A DNA stretch of 64,000 bases from Bacteroidia bacterium (GTDB lineage: Bacteria; Bacteroidota; Bacteroidia; Bacteroidales; GWA2-32-17), in contig JACREQ010000059.1 in assembly GCA_016218155.1 (NCBI GenBank), positions 1 through 64,000 of the forward strand, read 5' to 3'. A program made the position numbers and the translations under genes. Shown here piece by piece: positions 62,778 through 64,000 of this stretch (position 1 is the stretch's first letter; each line of letters opens with the position of its first letter). The notes under the pieces are model-generated. The model was not told the origin of the DNA and made no database searches. It worked only from the letters and a program-made list of their open reading frames with translations.

Positions 62778-63908
62778 TTATTGTTGTGGTGGAATTGGTG
62801 GTACTGGTGGCATTGGAGGTGGAACCGCTCCAAAAACAGGAATAAGTTCACCAACATTACCTGCTGCTTCCCAACCGGCCATTCCCTGACGCCATACTAA
62901 TGTTTCTTTTGTCAGTTGGTTTTGCATTACCATTTGTTTTAAAGCATTTAAATCATATGGACCGGCTTGTTGTCCGTTAATTACAGCATGAAATGCTAAA
63001 GCTGGTGGCATTGGGGGAGGTGCTGGTGCATTTTGTTGTGGTTGTTGTGCCTGATTCATTGCACCCATCATTTGATTTGCCATTCCAAAACCCATTCCCA
63101 TTCCCATACCGGCAGCAGCTCCGCCACCTGCAGGATTATTTGCAGCAGCAGTCATAGCTTCAGCAGCCGAAAATTGTGTGAATTTACCCATATCACCAAT
63201 AATACCCATGCTTGAGCGTTTGTCTAAAGCAGCTTCAACATTAGGTGGTAATGAGATATTAGAAATAAGGAATTTTGTCATGTCAATACCATATTCCTGA
63301 ATCTCTGGTTTTATTTTATCTTCACAGAATTTAGAAACTTCGTTATAATTTGCAGCCATATCTAATACAGGAATCTTACTTTCTGCAATTGCATCAGTAA
63401 ACCTTGTTATAGCTACGTTTTTAATTTGCTCTGTTATTTTTTCGGTAGTAAATTCACCGTCGGTTCCTACAATTTCTTTAATGAATTTTACAGGATCACC
63501 AATTTTCATTGTATAACTACCAAAAGCACGAATACGGATAGGACCGAATTCTGCGTCGCGAAGCATTATTGGGTTTGGAGTTCCCCATTTTAAATCGGTA
63601 AAAGTTTTGGTATTTAAAAAATAAACTTCAGCCTTAAATGGTGAGTTAAAACCATATTTCCATCCTTTTAAAGTTGCTAAAATTGGTAAGTTTTCTGTAG
63701 TTAAAGTGTACATGCCTGGTTTAAAAACGTCGGCTAACTGACCTTCGTTAATAAAAACTGCAACCTGAGTCTCTCTTACTGTTAGTTTAGCTCCATTTTT
63801 CAACTCGTTGTTACGACGGTCGAAACGATGAACCATTACGTTATTTGTTGGATCCAGCCATTCTACAATGTCTATGAATTCCGCTTTCAATTTATCAAAT
63901 AGTCCCAT
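62778..63908 (-). CDS. SPFH-domain protein with a C-terminal GYF_2 domain
   Basis: The 376-residue protein begins GLFDKLKAEFIDIVEWLD and carries an SPFH (band 7-like) domain at about 30-225, similar to the virion core protein family. A Gly/Ala/Met-rich stretch (about 250-290) follows, then a Pro-rich linker with NAPAPPPMPP and a GYF_2 domain (about 302-355, AVINGQQAGPYDLNAL...WRQGMAGWEAA), ending in a Pro-rich tail. SPFH proteins form oligomeric rings on membranes. It starts 32 bases after the peptide deformylase stop. Confidence 0.87.
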   Translation of the reverse strand: MGLFDKLKAEFIDIVEWLDPTNNVMVHRFDRRNNELKNGAKLTVRETQVAVFINEGQLADVFKPGMYTLTTENLPILATLKGWKYGFNSPFKAEVYFLNTKTFTDLKWGTPNPIMLRDAEFGPIRIRAFGSYTMKIGDPVKFIKEIVGTDGEFTTEKITEQIKNVAITRFTDAIAESKIPVLDMAANYNEVSKFCEDKIKPEIQEYGIDMTKFLISNISLPPNVEAALDKRSSMGIIGDMGKFTQFSAAEAMTAAANNPAGGGAAAGMGMGMGFGMANQMMGAMNQAQQPQQNAPAPPPMPPALAFHAVINGQQAGPYDLNALKQMVMQNQLTKETLVWRQGMAGWEAAGNVGELIPVFGAVPPPMPPVPPIPPQQ

Positions 63909-63940
63909 TTTTTCTGTTTTTTAAGGTTTATTGTTAATTA

Positions 63941-64000
63941 TTATAATGCTCTGTCTATAAATAAAATTCCATTTAAGTGATCAATCTCATGTTGAAAGAT
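63941..64000 (-). CDS. def: Peptide deformylase, C-terminal end (cut by window)
   Basis: The last 19 codons of a gene entering from the right edge encode FQHEIDHLNGILFIDRAL. HEIDH is the metal-binding HExxH motif 3 of peptide deformylase, which removes the N-formyl group from nascent proteins. The 5' part lies outside the window. Its stop precedes the SPFH gene by 32 bases on the same strand. Confidence 0.87.
   Translation of the reverse strand: MFQHEIDHLNGILFIDRAL

Overview
The window looks like chromosome of an uncultured, low-GC member of the Bacteroidota (class Bacteroidia or close to it). The evidence is the type IX secretion regulators PorX and PorW, four secreted proteins of which at least three end in a clear type IX sorting domain, Bacteroidota-type promoters (TTG, about 19-20 bases, TAnnTTTG), A-rich rather than Shine-Dalgarno leaders, and palindromic intergenic repeats typical of the phylum. 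I see no rRNA, tRNA, CRISPR array, prophage or insertion sequence with a transposase.

Layout. 0-12 kb: a fused B12-dependent acyl-CoA mutase (icmF), cysteine synthase, a type IX cargo protein, an orphan LuxR-type regulator, then a crotonase / 3-hydroxyacyl-CoA dehydrogenase / thiolase cluster interrupted by a GxxExxY gene lying between inverted repeats. 12-20.6 kb (minus strand): porW-porX-tsaE with 4-base ATGA overlaps, then ald; upstream of these lie a 594-residue protein of unknown function and rpiB. A 700-base AT-rich gap follows. 21-29.6 kb (plus): nadA, a MORN/YwqK-repeat protein with an outer-membrane-like partner, then the run ruvB, C2-like lipoprotein, ispD and a membrane glycosyltransferase. 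29.7-38 kb: an NYN plus cold-shock fusion, a second type IX cargo protein, and mutL followed by two rhomboid proteases and an endonuclease/exonuclease/phosphatase-family protein. 38.4-43 kb: two neighbouring type IX cargo genes with unrelated passengers but almost identical sorting domains and matching promoters. 43-50 kb: folB, glnS, a GIY-YIG gene inside inverted repeats, a radical SAM protein and a TonB-dependent receptor. 50-56 kb (minus): mnmG-ade-uvrC. 56-64 kb: a TPR histidine kinase with its response regulator, then minus-strand purD, a DUF6427-like membrane protein, a zinc-ribbon membrane protein, an SPFH-GYF protein and the 3' end of peptide deformylase.

How the genes fit together. 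IcmF interconverts isobutyryl-CoA and n-butyryl-CoA; the crotonase, dehydrogenase and thiolase could carry a crotonyl-CoA product on to acetyl-CoA, although no acyl-CoA dehydrogenase is in the window. PorX and PorW would serve secretion of the four cargo proteins.

Most notable signals. (1) Four parS-like palindromes, two of them in the junctions of mnmG-ade-uvrC, one inside ispD and one beside folB, suggest an origin-proximal chromosome partition region. (2) Two small nuclease-like genes (GIY-YIG and GxxExxY) each lie between inverted repeats; in the GIY-YIG case the repeat supplies the protein's C-terminus. Together with abundant palindromic repeats this suggests a transposase-less repeat system analogous to REP/RAYT. 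(3) The twin type IX cargo genes look like passenger swapping on a fixed promoter and sorting-domain frame. (4) A 184-base fold-back element lies between the TonB receptor and uvrC. (5) A strong terminator hairpin stands in a divergent intergenic region where no gene ends.
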